Assembly (NCBI GenBank): GCA_025054715.1
Contig: JANWYH010000010.1
Span: 49,661 to 113,660, forward strand
DNA length: 64,000 nucleotides
Source of the DNA: Pyrinomonadaceae bacterium
GTDB lineage: Bacteria > Acidobacteriota > Blastocatellia > Pyrinomonadales > Pyrinomonadaceae
Direction: 5' to 3'
Below the pieces are notes generated by a model, which was not told the origin of the DNA, ran no database searches, and worked only from the letters and a program-made list of their open reading frames with translations. Of the stretch, positions 43,939-53,504 are shown in pieces. Made by a program: the position numbers and the translations under genes. Position 1 is the stretch's first letter, and each line of letters opens with the position of its first letter.

Positions 43939-44373
43939 ATGAAAAAAACTATAAAATTTATTTTAATTATCTTCGCATTCGCACTATTTTTTTCTTGTAG
44001 CAAAGAAGAAAGAGAAATCACAAAAAGCGTAGATTCTACAAACACTACAAACAACGCACCTACAGCGGTTAATTCTCCTTCGGCGAAAGCCTTGGAAGAC
44101 GAATTAGCCGAAGCGAGAAAAATTTTCTCAGAAAAATGCGTTAAATGCCACAAAGAAGATGGAACTGGCGGAAAGATGGAAATCGATGGTATGAAAGTGA
44201 GAGTTCCAAACTTTCATTCAGAAAAGATGAAAAAAGAACCTGATTCGGATTTCATAAAGGCAATTAAAAACGGGATTCCCGATGACGGCATGCCAGCTTT
44301 TAAGGATGAGTTAACCGAAGAACAAATAAAACAGCTTGTGGCTTTTATAAGGAAGGAGTTTCAACAAAAATAA
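43939..44373 (+). CDS. Lipid-anchored class I cytochrome c
   Basis: This 144-residue protein has a lipoprotein signal (FAFALFFSC, lipidated Cys at 15) and a Thr/Asn-rich linker. Its cytochrome c domain has the heme motif CVKCHKEDGTG and a distal Met in DDGMPAF, followed by the C-terminal helix EEQIKQLVAFIRK. It would carry electrons on the periplasmic face. GAGGG lies eight bases before the ATG. It precedes der by 25 bases but der has its own -10. Confidence 0.9.
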   Translation: MKKTIKFILIIFAFALFFSCSKEEREITKSVDSTNTTNNAPTAVNSPSAKALEDELAEARKIFSEKCVKCHKEDGTGGKMEIDGMKVRVPNFHSEKMKKEPDSDFIKAIKNGIPDDGMPAFKDELTEEQIKQLVAFIRKEFQQK

Positions 44374-44386
44374 GCTGTAAAAGTGC

Positions 44387-44392
44387 TAAAAT
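44387..44392 (+). promoter_or_regulatory. Extended -10 box of der (leaderless)
   Basis: TGC-TAAAAT, six bases before the ATG at 44399, with no Shine-Dalgarno. Confidence 0.5.
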
Positions 44393-44398
44393 TAGGCT

Positions 44399-45751
44399 AT
44401 GAGTAGGCCTTTGATTGCTATCGTTGGGCGACCTAACGTTGGGAAATCAACACTTTTTAATCGCCTAACTGGTACCAGAAAAGCAATAGTAGGAGACGAG
44501 CCTGGCATAACGAGAGATAGAATCTACGGAGAAGTAGAATGGTGCGGTAAAGTCTTCACTCTCGTCGACACAGGCGGAATAATTCCCGATGAAGACGCTT
44601 TGATTCCAGCTAATATATTCAAACAAGCAAAACAAGCTATAACCTCGGCAGAGATGATTATTTGGGTCGTTGACGCCCGTGAAGGCTTAACTCCTTTAGA
44701 TGAAGAGATATTCGCGTTTTTAAGAGAAATCGGAAAACCAGTCTTGATAGCTGCCAACAAATCAGAATCAAAAAAAGTGGAAGAAGCAGCGGCAGAGTTT
44801 TACCGATTTGCCCTCCCAATTTTTCCTGTGTCAGCCGAACATGGAGCTGGTATGGGAGAGCTTCTTGATTTCATTGTTCAGAACCTGAACTTAAAAGATG
44901 AAGAACAAAACGAAGAAGCCTCATCTATAAAAGTTGCAATCATAGGACGCCCAAATGTTGGGAAATCCTCAATATTAAATCGCCTTTTAGGAGAAGAAAG
45001 AGTAATCGTTTCGCCCATACCTGGCACAACTCGAGATGCAGTTGATACGCAAATTCAGTTTGATAACCAAAAATTTCTGCTCATAGACACGGCTGGGATT
45101 CGCCGTAAAGGAAAGACTACTCAAGTAGCTGAAAAACTCTCGGTTATAATGGCTAAAAAAGCACTCCAAAGAGCAGATATAGCCTTTTTAGTAATAGATG
45201 GCGTTGAAGGCGTAACAAATCTAGACGCAAGTATAGCTGGCTATGCGCTTGAGGCAGGCTGTTCGATAATCATTGTTGTAAACAAATGGGATGCCGTAAA
45301 AGAAAAAAACGCTCAAATTTTTGAGCAGCGCATTCGCCAGCAGATGAAGTTTCTTGATTGGGCTCCAATCATTACAGTTTCCGCACTAACAGGGCAAAGA
45401 ATAAATAAACTACTTCCTCTTGCAATTAAAGCAAATCAAGGAAGAAATTTAAGAATTCCTACTGCAAAACTTAATAAGTTTTTTGAAAAACACGTAGCCC
45501 AACCAAGAGGATTGATAGCTTCGCCAACCAAAATACCGTCTAGCCATGCTCCATCAGGACTTAAGGTTCAGTACATAACACAAGCTGCGACTTCTCCCCC
45601 TCTATTTGTCCTCTTCACTTCAGGCTCAAAAGAAGAAAAACTTCACTTTTCTTATCTGAGATATATCGAGAATCGTTTGCGAGACGAGTTTGATTTTTTT
45701 GCAACCCCGATTAAACTTAAAGAAAAACATAAGAAACAGAAACGACTATGA
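44399..45751 (+). CDS. der: Ribosome-assembly GTPase Der (EngA)
   Basis: This 450-residue protein has two tandem GTPase domains, each with G1 (GRPNVGKST at 10-18 and GRPNVGKSS), G3 (DTGG, DTAG) and G4 (NKSE, a variant of NKxD, in the first domain; NKWD in the second). A C-terminal KH-like domain follows. Der acts in 50S subunit maturation. The NKSE in place of NKAD is a modest change in the first G domain. Its stop overlaps the next gene by four bases. Confidence 0.95.
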   Translation: MSRPLIAIVGRPNVGKSTLFNRLTGTRKAIVGDEPGITRDRIYGEVEWCGKVFTLVDTGGIIPDEDALIPANIFKQAKQAITSAEMIIWVVDAREGLTPLDEEIFAFLREIGKPVLIAANKSESKKVEEAAAEFYRFALPIFPVSAEHGAGMGELLDFIVQNLNLKDEEQNEEASSIKVAIIGRPNVGKSSILNRLLGEERVIVSPIPGTTRDAVDTQIQFDNQKFLLIDTAGIRRKGKTTQVAEKLSVIMAKKALQRADIAFLVIDGVEGVTNLDASIAGYALEAGCSIIIVVNKWDAVKEKNAQIFEQRIRQQMKFLDWAPIITVSALTGQRINKLLPLAIKANQGRNLRIPTAKLNKFFEKHVAQPRGLIASPTKIPSSHAPSGLKVQYITQAATSPPLFVLFTSGSKEEKLHFSYLRYIENRLRDEFDFFATPIKLKEKHKKQKRL

Positions 45752-47196
45752 TAGATGCTTTGATACTTTGTGCGTGCGTTTTTCTATTTCTGGTCTTTTC
45801 CATTGCTAGCGTTGGGAAATTAAGTGATATCCAAGGTGGCAAAAAAAGTCTTAAACAGATGGGTTTTTCTGAAAAGCATGCATCCGTTCTAGTTTTCATA
45901 TTGCCTATCTTGGAAATAATCATCGCAATAGGCTTTCTGATAAAAGATTTTATTTGGCTTTCTTCAGTCGCTTCTACGGCGCTACTACTGGGTTTTATTG
46001 GTTTCGTTTACTATCAAATAAAAAAGGGTAGTTCAACGGAATGTCACTGTTTTGGCGCAATTCATAGTGAGCCTATTTCACCGAAAGTTATTCTGCGTAA
46101 TTTTCTTTTTCTCGTACCTTCTGTATTCCTACTCTTTCAGTATGAAAGACTTCAAATATTCAACCCATTTGAGATTTCCTTTGACCTGTCTTTGCAAGTC
46201 ATTTTCGGTTCTGTAGTAATAGTTCTTCTAACTTTAGTTAGTTTTTACCTGAAAGAAAACATCAAAAAGCAAAATGAAATTCTCCGAAGACTAGAAATAC
46301 TAAGCCTTGTTACTAAAGAAGATGAAACCGAAGAACGAAATCTTAGAAATCCAACTGAAGGCTTGCCGATAGGAGCACCTATTCCTGAATTCAAAGCCAA
46401 AAACGAAAAAGGAGAAATAGTAGCGTCTTCTTCCGTTTTTCAAAAACCCTCGATACTTATTTTCACAAGTCCAAACTGTGAGCTCTGTAATTTACTACTT
46501 CCTGAGATAAAGTCTTGGCAAGAAAAGATGAAAGAAAGATTTGATTTCATCGTAGTATCAAATGGCAGCACAAAAGAAATCTACGAAAAATTTAACAAGT
46601 TTCTAATACAGGAAGACCATGAAATATCTGACGCTTTCAAAACTAGATGGACACCCACAGCGATCTTCATAAATCGAAATGCTCGGATTGCAAGCGCCCC
46701 AGCAGCTGGCGATAAGGCTATTCGAGCAATGGTTGAATATCTTAACCTAAATGGCGAAGTCGAATTCATACCTGAAGGTAAAGAGGAAAAAGACGGAAAA
46801 ATAGGCTCCGTAATCCCAGATTTTTCTCTTGAAGATTTAGACGGAAATTCTTTTTACTCAAGACAATTTATTGGCAGAAAAACCATACTTGTCTATTGGA
46901 GTCCAACATGCGGGTTTTGTAAAGAAATGCTAGAGGAGCTTAGAGAGTGGGAAAAGAAACGGAAACCCTACGATCCAGCACTTGTTGTTCTTACTGCATC
47001 ACCGGATATTGGGAAAAACCGAGATCTTAGGCTTCAAGCACCTATTCTCATTGATAAGAATCGAGAAGTATCCGAAATGCTAGGAATGAAAGGAACTCCA
47101 TCAGCGATTCTAATAGATGAAAACGCAAGAATTATTTCCCAGATAGCTATCGGAGCTGAACAAATTTGGGCTTTACTGGGAAGAAGTGATCTCTAG
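45748..47196 (+). CDS. MauE-like membrane domain fused to two thioredoxin-like domains
   Basis: This 482-residue fusion begins with a MauE/DoxX-like four-to-five-helix domain (about 5-168) carrying the conserved C99-x-C101 in ECHCFG. A coiled linker follows. Then come a thioredoxin-like domain (about 207-340) with C244-x-x-C247 (CELC) and cis-Pro in WTP302, and a second one (about 352-480) with C388-x-x-C391 (CGFC) and cis-Pro451. MauE and MauD proteins normally act as separate partners in disulfide formation. Here the membrane redox relay and two periplasmic oxidoreductase modules share one chain. Translation is coupled to der. Confidence 0.85.
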   Translation: MIDALILCACVFLFLVFSIASVGKLSDIQGGKKSLKQMGFSEKHASVLVFILPILEIIIAIGFLIKDFIWLSSVASTALLLGFIGFVYYQIKKGSSTECHCFGAIHSEPISPKVILRNFLFLVPSVFLLFQYERLQIFNPFEISFDLSLQVIFGSVVIVLLTLVSFYLKENIKKQNEILRRLEILSLVTKEDETEERNLRNPTEGLPIGAPIPEFKAKNEKGEIVASSSVFQKPSILIFTSPNCELCNLLLPEIKSWQEKMKERFDFIVVSNGSTKEIYEKFNKFLIQEDHEISDAFKTRWTPTAIFINRNARIASAPAAGDKAIRAMVEYLNLNGEVEFIPEGKEEKDGKIGSVIPDFSLEDLDGNSFYSRQFIGRKTILVYWSPTCGFCKEMLEELREWEKKRKPYDPALVVLTASPDIGKNRDLRLQAPILIDKNREVSEMLGMKGTPSAILIDENARIISQIAIGAEQIWALLGRSDL

Positions 47197-47376
47197 CTGT
47201 TTTGCTTCATTATCTTCAGGTTTTCGATTTAGCCCCTCTTCGGAAAAGCAAGTGAGCGCTTCTTGGATTTTCTCTATTAAACTTGCCGCTTGTTCACGGG
47301 TAATTTTTTCGCTGTATTTCTCATCAGCCAACACTACAAAAGCTATCTCACTGCGTAACTCGCCTACTATACCCAT
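47173..47376 (-). CDS. Small protein of unknown function
   Basis: This 67-residue charged, mainly helical protein (GIVGELRSEIAFVVLADEKYSEKI...). The ATG at 47376 is preferred, with GGAGAAGG six or more bases upstream; a TTG at 47403 is the longer alternative. It converges on the MauE fusion, overlapping by 24 bases. Base composition and codon use look like a real gene, but no family is recognised. Confidence 0.55.
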   Translation of the reverse strand: MGIVGELRSEIAFVVLADEKYSEKITREQAASLIEKIQEALTCFSEEGLNRKPEDNEAKQLEITSSQ

Positions 47377-47428
47377 AAAAAACCTTCTCCAGAAATTTTT
47401 CAACTAACATAGCAAATCTAGAAAAGTT

Positions 47429-47457
47429 TTGTTAAAACTATGTTACAAGATTGTTAA
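47429..47457 (+). promoter_or_regulatory. Candidate Pho box upstream of pstB
   Basis: Three 7-bp direct repeats TTGTTAA, ATGTTAC and TTGTTAA are separated by exactly four bases (11-bp period), the layout of PhoB/PhoP boxes. It lies 41 bases upstream of the -10 box and precedes pstB-phoU, a classical phosphate-starvation target. Confidence 0.6.
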
Positions 47458-47497
47458 TTTTTTCCTGTAACTTAAGATTTGCTTTCGAGAATTTAAG

Positions 47498-47503
47498 TAT
47501 AAT
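47498..47503 (+). promoter_or_regulatory. -10 box of pstB-phoU
   Basis: A consensus TATAAT 54 bases before the pstB ATG at 47558. No good -35 is present, as expected for an activator-dependent promoter. Confidence 0.55.
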
Positions 47504-47557
47504 GTAACTACGGCTTTTTCTTGTTTCTGTTAGAATTGATTTTAAGACGGGTAGTAG

Positions 47558-48316
47558 ATGAAAATTAAGATAAGCGTTTCAAATCTGAACTTTTATTACG
47601 GAAAAACTCAAGCACTACACAACATATCGTTAGAAATCCCCGAAAAAGAGGTGATGGCTTTCATAGGACCATCAGGTTGCGGTAAGTCAACCTTTTTGCG
47701 AACTTTGAACAGAATGAACGACATAATTCCCAATACAAAGGTCGAAGGGAAAGTGTTACTTGATGGCAAAGATATATATGCTCCAGATACTAACGTAGTA
47801 AACTTAAGGAAGCGTGTCGGAATGATTTTTCAAAAATCTAATCCATTTCCGAAATCTATCTTTGAGAATGTAGCTTATGGAATTAGGATAAACCGGCTTC
47901 ATAAGAACAAAGCAGACCTTGAGGAAAGAGTTGAACGGGCGCTTCAGGATGCCGCACTTTGGGACGAAGTCAAGGATCGACTTCACAAATCAGCCTTCGA
48001 TCTTTCCGGTGGTCAACAACAACGTTTATGTATTGCAAGAGCTTTAGCAATTCAACCTGAAGTTATACTCATGGACGAACCAGCATCAGCGCTTGATCCG
48101 ATAGCTACTCAAAAAATTGAAGAACTGATTGTAGAGCTTAAAAAGAACTATACAATTGTCATAGTTACACACAACATGCAACAAGCAGCAAGGATCTCTG
48201 ATAAAACAGCCTTTTTTATGCTCGGGAAACTCATAGAAGTAAATCCCACTAGCAAAATTTTCACAAATCCCGATCAAAAACTAACTGAAGATTACATAAC
48301 AGGAAGATTCGGATAA
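47558..48316 (+). CDS. pstB: Phosphate ABC transporter ATP-binding protein
   Basis: This 252-residue ATPase powers the PstSCA phosphate importer. The Walker A is GPSGCGKST, the signature [16 protein letters not shown], and Walker [21 protein letters not shown] and [17 protein letters not shown] are PstB-specific. pstS, pstC and pstA are not adjacent, so the transporter operon is split. It overlaps phoU by one base. Confidence 0.96.
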   Translation: MKIKISVSNLNFYYGKTQALHNISLEIPEKEVMAFIGPSGCGKSTFLRTLNRMNDIIPNTKVEGKVLLDGKDIYAPDTNVVNLRKRVGMIFQKSNPFPKSIFENVAYGIRINRLHKNKADLEERVERALQDAALWDEVKDRLHKSAFDLSGGQQQRLCIARALAIQPEVILMDEPASALDPIATQKIEELIVELKKNYTIVIVTHNMQQAARISDKTAFFMLGKLIEVNPTSKIFTNPDQKLTEDYITGRFG

Positions 48317-48987
48317 TGGAACGCAGAATTCTAGACCAACAGCTTAACTTGCTGAGAGATAAAATCTTACTGCTCGGAGGGATGACTGAAAAGGCTTTAC
48401 ATCGTGCCGTGCAATCCTTGATTGAAAGAGATGTCGAACTCGCACAACAGGTTCTCAAAGATGATAAGATAATTGATCAGATGGAACTTGACATAGATAG
48501 ATTCTGCATTGAAATTCTTGCCCTTCATCAACCAGCAGCGCACGATCTAAGATTTGTAATCTCCGTCGCAAAAATTACACCGATTCTTGAAAGAATCGCT
48601 GACCACGCCTCAAGCATTGCGGAAGCTGCTCTTGTTCTAAGCAATGAACCTCAAATCAGAAGATACATAGACCTACCGCTCATGTCTGAGATAGCCGCTG
48701 AAATGCTCGGAAATGCTCTCGACGCTTTTACTTCGGAAAACTCTTTACTCTCTAGGGAAGTAATCGAGGAAGATAACAAAATAGATGCCTGCTATAAGAG
48801 AATCTTTGATGAACTAATAGAAATGATAATCGAAAACCCAAGCATCACGACCAGCGCTGCACACCTTCTATTCGTAGCTAAGCACCTAGAAAGAATTGGT
48901 GATTATGTGAAAGACATTTGCGAACTTAATGTTTACCTAACAGAAGCAGTTTTCATCAAACACAGCCACTTAACTAGTAACCAGTAA
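48316..48987 (+). CDS. phoU: Phosphate-signalling protein PhoU
   Basis: This 223-residue protein is two three-helix bundles with E/D-rich metal sites (ERIADHASSIAEAA and ERIGDYVKDICEL). PhoU links the Pst transporter to the PhoR sensor kinase and dampens the Pho response. It shares a base with the pstB stop. No phoR/phoB pair is visible here. Confidence 0.95.
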   Translation: MERRILDQQLNLLRDKILLLGGMTEKALHRAVQSLIERDVELAQQVLKDDKIIDQMELDIDRFCIEILALHQPAAHDLRFVISVAKITPILERIADHASSIAEAALVLSNEPQIRRYIDLPLMSEIAAEMLGNALDAFTSENSLLSREVIEEDNKIDACYKRIFDELIEMIIENPSITTSAAHLLFVAKHLERIGDYVKDICELNVYLTEAVFIKHSHLTSNQ

Positions 48988-49085
48988 AATCTGCAAAAAT
49001 CTACAAGAAAACTAGATTATTTCTTAAGAATCGTTTATCATTCTTCTGCTGGATTTTTCTTTCTCGACTCTCACAAACAAAAAAA

Positions 49086-50735
49086 ATGCGAATTTCTCGA
49101 ATAAAACTTTTTACTCTACCAATATCCCTGTCTTTTCTGTGCCTTTCGACGATAGCAACGATAGTAATAAATTCAAAAAGCCACACTTTAGCCTTACTAA
49201 ACTTGCTTCTTTTTTTAGCCGTAGTAGGTTTGTTCTCTCTGCTTGCTGTGAAAGACCGAGAAAGCCGTCAGAAAATCCTGAAAAACTACAAGAAAAATTT
49301 AAGAAAATTGCGCAAGCTCAATTTGCCTTTGCAAGCACAACTACTATCTCAACAAGAGGAAATAAAATTTTTAGAAGAAGAAAAAGAAAGAATCCTAGAA
49401 GAACGAAACTTTTTTGAACGAGAAGCCCTGCACGATCCAATCACGAAACTTCCAAATCGCACTTTTTTAATCGAGAAGATAGATTTTCTGATTAAACTAT
49501 GTAAAAAACTTCCGTCGGTCAAGTTTTATGTTCTCTTTATTGACCTATTAAGATTTAAGAACATAAATGATTATCTTGGCAACACCATAGGCGATCGCGT
49601 GCTAGCTCTAGTTGCAACCAGAATAAAGCGAGCTGTCGGTGTTGAGGATATGGTAGCAAGACTCGGTGGCGATGAATTCGCTGTTATCATCAGCGATCCG
49701 TTATCAATTGAAAGAACGTATGAAATTGCAATGTCAATTTACAAGAGCATAACTTCCAGTCCTTTTCTTATAAGAAAGCACAGGATAGAGCTGAAACTAC
49801 ATATAGGATTAGCTGCCTATGATCACTCGCACGAAGGGCCAGAAGATATACTAAGGGATGCCGATATAGCAATGCATTACGCTAAAGAGAAGGGGCTCCC
49901 TGTAGCTTTTTTCGACGAAAACTTAAAAAATCAATTTCTCGAATCGGCTGAAATAGAAAGAAATCTCCGATATGCACTTAAAGAAAATCAATTTTTGCTA
50001 TTCTATCAACCGATAATCTGCCTAAAAAGCGGAGAGCTAGTTGGTTTTGAGGCTCTCTTGCGGTGGCTACATCCAGAAAAAGGGTTCATTCCTCCTTCGA
50101 AATTCATTCCCATAGCGGAAGACTCTGGTCTTATAATTCCCATGACCGACTGGATTTTAACAGAAGCTTGCTCACAAATAGCAAAATGGGAGAGAATAAA
50201 ATCAAATCTGACGATAAGTGTAAACATATCGGGTAAGCATTTTGCAATGGAAACTCTGCCAGAAGAAGTAAATCGAATAATCCGTAAAACAGGAATCAAC
50301 GCAAATAACCTTAAGCTTGAGCTAACAGAAACTAGCGCAATGGAAAATCCTACCCTTTCTATGAGTTTATTAAAAGACTTGAGAAAATTAGGAGTTAGGC
50401 TTTCCATTGACGATTTTGGCACAGGCTATTCGAGTTTGAGTCAACTATGTTATCTTCCATTTGATTCTATAAAAATCGATCGATCCTTCGTTTCCTTAAT
50501 AAGTAAGGAAGATGAAAAACCTGAAATTCTAAAAGCCATAATAACGCTAGGCAAAAACTTAGGCATGACGCTTGTAGCAGAAGGGATTGAAACCAAAGAG
50601 CAACTAAAAGTTCTTCGCTCCATGGGCTGTGATTACGGTCAAGGTTACTTCATAGCAAAGCCAATGCCCAAAGAAGAAGTAGAGAAAAATTTACTAAGCC
50701 AGAAAAACCTCTATCAACTTGTAACGCTTCACTAG
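49086..50735 (+). CDS. GGDEF-EAL protein (c-di-GMP turnover)
   Basis: This 549-residue inner-membrane protein has two N-terminal helices (about 8-30 and 36-56) and a coiled coil (60-115). The GGDEF domain (about 118-270) has intact RLGGDEFAV. The EAL domain (about 290-540) has intact GFEALLRW, NISGKHF, ELTETSAMEN and DDFGTGYSSL. Both cyclase and phosphodiesterase motifs look functional, so the net activity is undecided. With no long periplasmic sensor, input probably comes through the membrane or coiled coil. Confidence 0.93.
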   Translation: MRISRIKLFTLPISLSFLCLSTIATIVINSKSHTLALLNLLLFLAVVGLFSLLAVKDRESRQKILKNYKKNLRKLRKLNLPLQAQLLSQQEEIKFLEEEKERILEERNFFEREALHDPITKLPNRTFLIEKIDFLIKLCKKLPSVKFYVLFIDLLRFKNINDYLGNTIGDRVLALVATRIKRAVGVEDMVARLGGDEFAVIISDPLSIERTYEIAMSIYKSITSSPFLIRKHRIELKLHIGLAAYDHSHEGPEDILRDADIAMHYAKEKGLPVAFFDENLKNQFLESAEIERNLRYALKENQFLLFYQPIICLKSGELVGFEALLRWLHPEKGFIPPSKFIPIAEDSGLIIPMTDWILTEACSQIAKWERIKSNLTISVNISGKHFAMETLPEEVNRIIRKTGINANNLKLELTETSAMENPTLSMSLLKDLRKLGVRLSIDDFGTGYSSLSQLCYLPFDSIKIDRSFVSLISKEDEKPEILKAIITLGKNLGMTLVAEGIETKEQLKVLRSMGCDYGQGYFIAKPMPKEEVEKNLLSQKNLYQLVTLH

Positions 50736-50772
50736 CAATGTTAGCATTCTTGAAGAAAGGGGAGATGCACAG

Positions 50773-51318
50773 ATGAAAATATCAACCATGATTGCGCTTT
50801 TGTTGTTTTTCCTTGTTTTTTTAGGCTGCGGTTACATTTTGGAAAAAGTCGAAAAAACTATCGTTGGCGATATGCCCATGAAAAAGGCAAGTCAGCTTTG
50901 GAAAGATGTTCCACAAATAGAAGGTGCAAAACCAATCCAAATGGAAGACCCCCCGCTTCCAGTCAAGATAGCAATCGGTCTTATGCTAAAACAGAGCGGA
51001 CATTTGGAAGAAGGCGAGAAAATCGAATGGATTGCTTTCGAAACTGAAAGGTCTGCTCAAGAAATAAAGCAAATCTACTCGGCTGAAAAAATGAGAAACT
51101 TTGGCAACTGGCTTTCCGACCTTAAAGATATGGAACCATGCCAATTTATTCAAAACACCGCCCAGCAGCAAGGCGATAGTCAGGCTCTAGGCTGCTCTTT
51201 TGAAAAGGAAGACAACGGCATAAAAAGCTATCTGATTGTTTTTAGCACCAAGCCTGAAACAGAAAAAAATAACCTTGTTTTTTATCTTAGAGCAGAAAAA
51301 CTTCAAACTCCTAAGTAG
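50773..51318 (+). CDS. Lipoprotein of unknown function
   Basis: This 181-residue protein has a lipoprotein signal (LLFFLVFLGC, Cys at 19). Its mature domain is rich in charged residues and has two cysteines (EPCQFIQ and LGCSFEKE) that may form a disulfide. GGGGAG lies nine bases before the ATG. No family is recognised. It follows the GGDEF-EAL gene by 37 bases and converges on the MazG-like gene. Confidence 0.72.
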   Translation: MKISTMIALLLFFLVFLGCGYILEKVEKTIVGDMPMKKASQLWKDVPQIEGAKPIQMEDPPLPVKIAIGLMLKQSGHLEEGEKIEWIAFETERSAQEIKQIYSAEKMRNFGNWLSDLKDMEPCQFIQNTAQQQGDSQALGCSFEKEDNGIKSYLIVFSTKPETEKNNLVFYLRAEKLQTPK

Positions 51319-51619
51319 CCTTTTTCTTGTGTCTTTCTGCCAATTTTTCTATGTTATGTTTTGCAATGTCTTCTAGTTGAAGCCCAAGCTCATCGGCACA
51401 TGCAGCAAGATACCAAAGAACGTCTCCTAGTTCATCCTTTAGCCTGCTTTTTATTTCCTCGGTTAAAATTCCATTGTAATCTCGTTGAATTTTTTTGACT
51501 ATATTAGCTACTTCTCCGGCTTCGCCTACGAGCCCCAAAGTCGGATATTCTAGATTCTTGAGTCTGTTAGGATAATGTGCTGTAAAGGAAGCCTTTTCTT
51601 GGTACTCTGAGAAATTCAT
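51311..51619 (-). CDS. MazG-like nucleotide pyrophosphohydrolase
   Basis: This 102-residue all-alpha NTP pyrophosphatase has the metal-binding motifs GEAGE (E-x-x-E) and ELGDVLWY (E-x-x-D). It resembles the single-domain MazG-like proteins that remove non-canonical or excess dNTPs. It overlaps the folD stop by four bases and ends a seven-gene minus-strand run. Confidence 0.9.
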   Translation of the reverse strand: MNFSEYQEKASFTAHYPNRLKNLEYPTLGLVGEAGEVANIVKKIQRDYNGILTEEIKSRLKDELGDVLWYLAACADELGLQLEDIAKHNIEKLAERHKKKAT

Positions 51620-52536
51620 AGATTGGCTCTCCTCTCAATAGCTGCTTTTAGAGTATTTTTCATTAGCATAGCAACGGTCAATAATCCCACTCCACCGGGA
51701 ACAGGCGTTAGGAAAGAGGCTTTTTGCATAGCTTCTTTTGGATTTACATCCCCCACGACAACCGTTCCTCTTCGTTCGAAAATCTCAATTCTTTTTTCAA
51801 GCTCTTCTCCATCGAAAAATTCACCTAGCTTTTTCTCATCTTTTATTTGATTTATTCCCACATCAACAACGACTGCATCTTCTTTAATGCCTTCTGAACG
51901 AATAAACCCAGCTTTTCCAACTGCCACAACTAGAATATCTGCTTGACGGGTTATCTCAAAGAGATTCTTAGTTTGAGAGTGGCAAATCGTGATCGTAGCA
52001 TCTTCTCTTAACAGCAAAATTGCCATCGGCTTTCCTACTATGTTACTTCTTCCTACGACCACAGCGTGTTTTTGTTTTATCTGAATGCCATTGCGCTTGA
52101 GTAATTCGATTACTCCCGCCGGAGTGCAAGGCGCTAGTGATGATCTACCCTGAAAAAGTTTTCCGGCATTTATTGGATGAAACCCGTCAACGTCTTTTCT
52201 GTAATCAATTCGCCGAAAAATCTCTTTTTCTTCAATGTGACGAGGCAAAGGAAGCTGAACTAGTATTGCGTCTATCTCAGGATTTTCGTTTAGCTTATCA
52301 ATCTCTTTGATTAGCTCTTCTTGAGAAATTTCCTCAGCAAAATGATAATGCTCTGAAACTATTCCTACCTCTTCGGCTGCCTTTATTTTATTCTTAACGT
52401 AAATAGCCGAAGCCGGGTCGTCACCAACTCTGATCACCGCTAGAACAGGTCGAAAGTCTAACTTTCGAATTTCCTCTTTAACTTCGTTTTTTATCTGTTC
52501 GGCTACTGGTTTTCCACTTAAGATGCAAGCCTTCAT
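51616..52536 (-). CDS. folD: Methylenetetrahydrofolate dehydrogenase/cyclohydrolase
   Basis: This 306-residue bifunctional enzyme interconverts 5,10-methylene-, methenyl- and 10-formyl-THF. Key blocks are YVKNKIKAAEEVGI with the catalytic Lys, QLPLPRHI, the DVDGFHP motif, GRSNIVGKPMAILL and the C-terminal PVPGGVGLLTVAML. The ATG at 52536 gives the standard N-terminus; an in-frame start at 52575 overlaps the upstream gene. It complements the glycine cleavage system in one-carbon supply. Confidence 0.95.
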   Translation of the reverse strand: MKACILSGKPVAEQIKNEVKEEIRKLDFRPVLAVIRVGDDPASAIYVKNKIKAAEEVGIVSEHYHFAEEISQEELIKEIDKLNENPEIDAILVQLPLPRHIEEKEIFRRIDYRKDVDGFHPINAGKLFQGRSSLAPCTPAGVIELLKRNGIQIKQKHAVVVGRSNIVGKPMAILLLREDATITICHSQTKNLFEITRQADILVVAVGKAGFIRSEGIKEDAVVVDVGINQIKDEKKLGEFFDGEELEKRIEIFERRGTVVVGDVNPKEAMQKASFLTPVPGGVGLLTVAMLMKNTLKAAIERRANL

Positions 52537-52543
52537 AATTCTT

Positions 52544-53500
52544 TCAAAAGTACTGCAGCTTAAACCATTCAGCAAACTTTTTTATTCCATCTTCAATTTT
52601 TGTCTGAGGATTGTATCCCAAAAGCATCTTTGCTTTTGAAATATCCGCAAAAGTTATAGAAACATCACCCGGTTGCATAGGTTTTTTTTCTATTATTGCT
52701 TTTTTCCCGAGATTTTTTTCAAGAAGCTCTATTAAATACCCCAATTCTACGGTTCTGGATTCACCCAAATTGAAAATCTCGTAGTTACTTTCTTCGTAAT
52801 CAATTGAACGCCTTAGGCCTTGAATTATATCATCAATGTATGTGTAATCTCTTTTTGTAGTTCCATCGCCAAATACTGGAATTGGCTTTTCTTCCCATAT
52901 AAGCTTTGAGAACTTATGAATAGCTAAATCAGGTCGCTGTCTTGCTCCGTAAACAGTGAAGAATCTAAGGCAAACAACTTGAATCCCGTAAAGATGCGAA
53001 TAAGTGTGACACAAATGCTCTCCCGCCAGCTTCGTCGCAGCGTAAGGCGAGATAGGATAAGCTGCCTTGTCATCTTCACAGAAAGGCACTCTACACTTTT
53101 CACCATAAACGCTAGATGAAGAGCCAAAAATAAACTTTTTCACACCATAAACCTTTGCCATCTCCAAAAGATTTAAGGTTCCTGCCACATTGACTTCCGC
53201 ATATTCTCTAGGTCTTAGAAGCGAAGGACGAACTCCAGCCAAGGCTGCAAGATGAACTATTATGTCAGGTCTGAAACTTTCAAAAACACTGCTAAGGTTT
53301 GATCGTATATCAGCCTCGTAAAGCGAAAACTTCGGGTCTGAAAAATGTGACTTAAGATTTGCCTTCTTGATTTCAGGCGAGTAAAAGTCGTCGAAGTTAT
53401 CTACTACTGCAACTTCCCATTCGTTTTCTTTAAGCAAAAAATCAACAAGATGCGAACCAATAAACCCGGCTCCACCAGTTACTAAAATTCTCCTATTCAT
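52544..53500 (-). CDS. NAD-dependent nucleotide-sugar epimerase (UDP-glucuronate 4-epimerase-like)
   Basis: This 318-residue extended SDR has [12 protein letters not shown] near the N-terminus, [26 protein letters not shown], the catalytic SSSSVYG and YAATK, and [20 protein letters not shown]. The last block is typical of UDP-glucuronate 4-epimerases and their relatives. It probably provides galacturonate or galactose for cell-surface glycans. It follows the RDD gene by four bases. Confidence 0.88.
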   Translation of the reverse strand: MNRRILVTGGAGFIGSHLVDFLLKENEWEVAVVDNFDDFYSPEIKKANLKSHFSDPKFSLYEADIRSNLSSVFESFRPDIIVHLAALAGVRPSLLRPREYAEVNVAGTLNLLEMAKVYGVKKFIFGSSSSVYGEKCRVPFCEDDKAAYPISPYAATKLAGEHLCHTYSHLYGIQVVCLRFFTVYGARQRPDLAIHKFSKLIWEEKPIPVFGDGTTKRDYTYIDDIIQGLRRSIDYEESNYEIFNLGESRTVELGYLIELLEKNLGKKAIIEKKPMQPGDVSITFADISKAKMLLGYNPQTKIEDGIKKFAEWFKLQYF

Positions 53501-53504
53501 CTAA

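Noticed and set aside
45300..45335. Inverted repeat with T-run resembling a terminator
   Set aside because: It lies inside the der coding sequence, and the frame continues into conserved Der domains.
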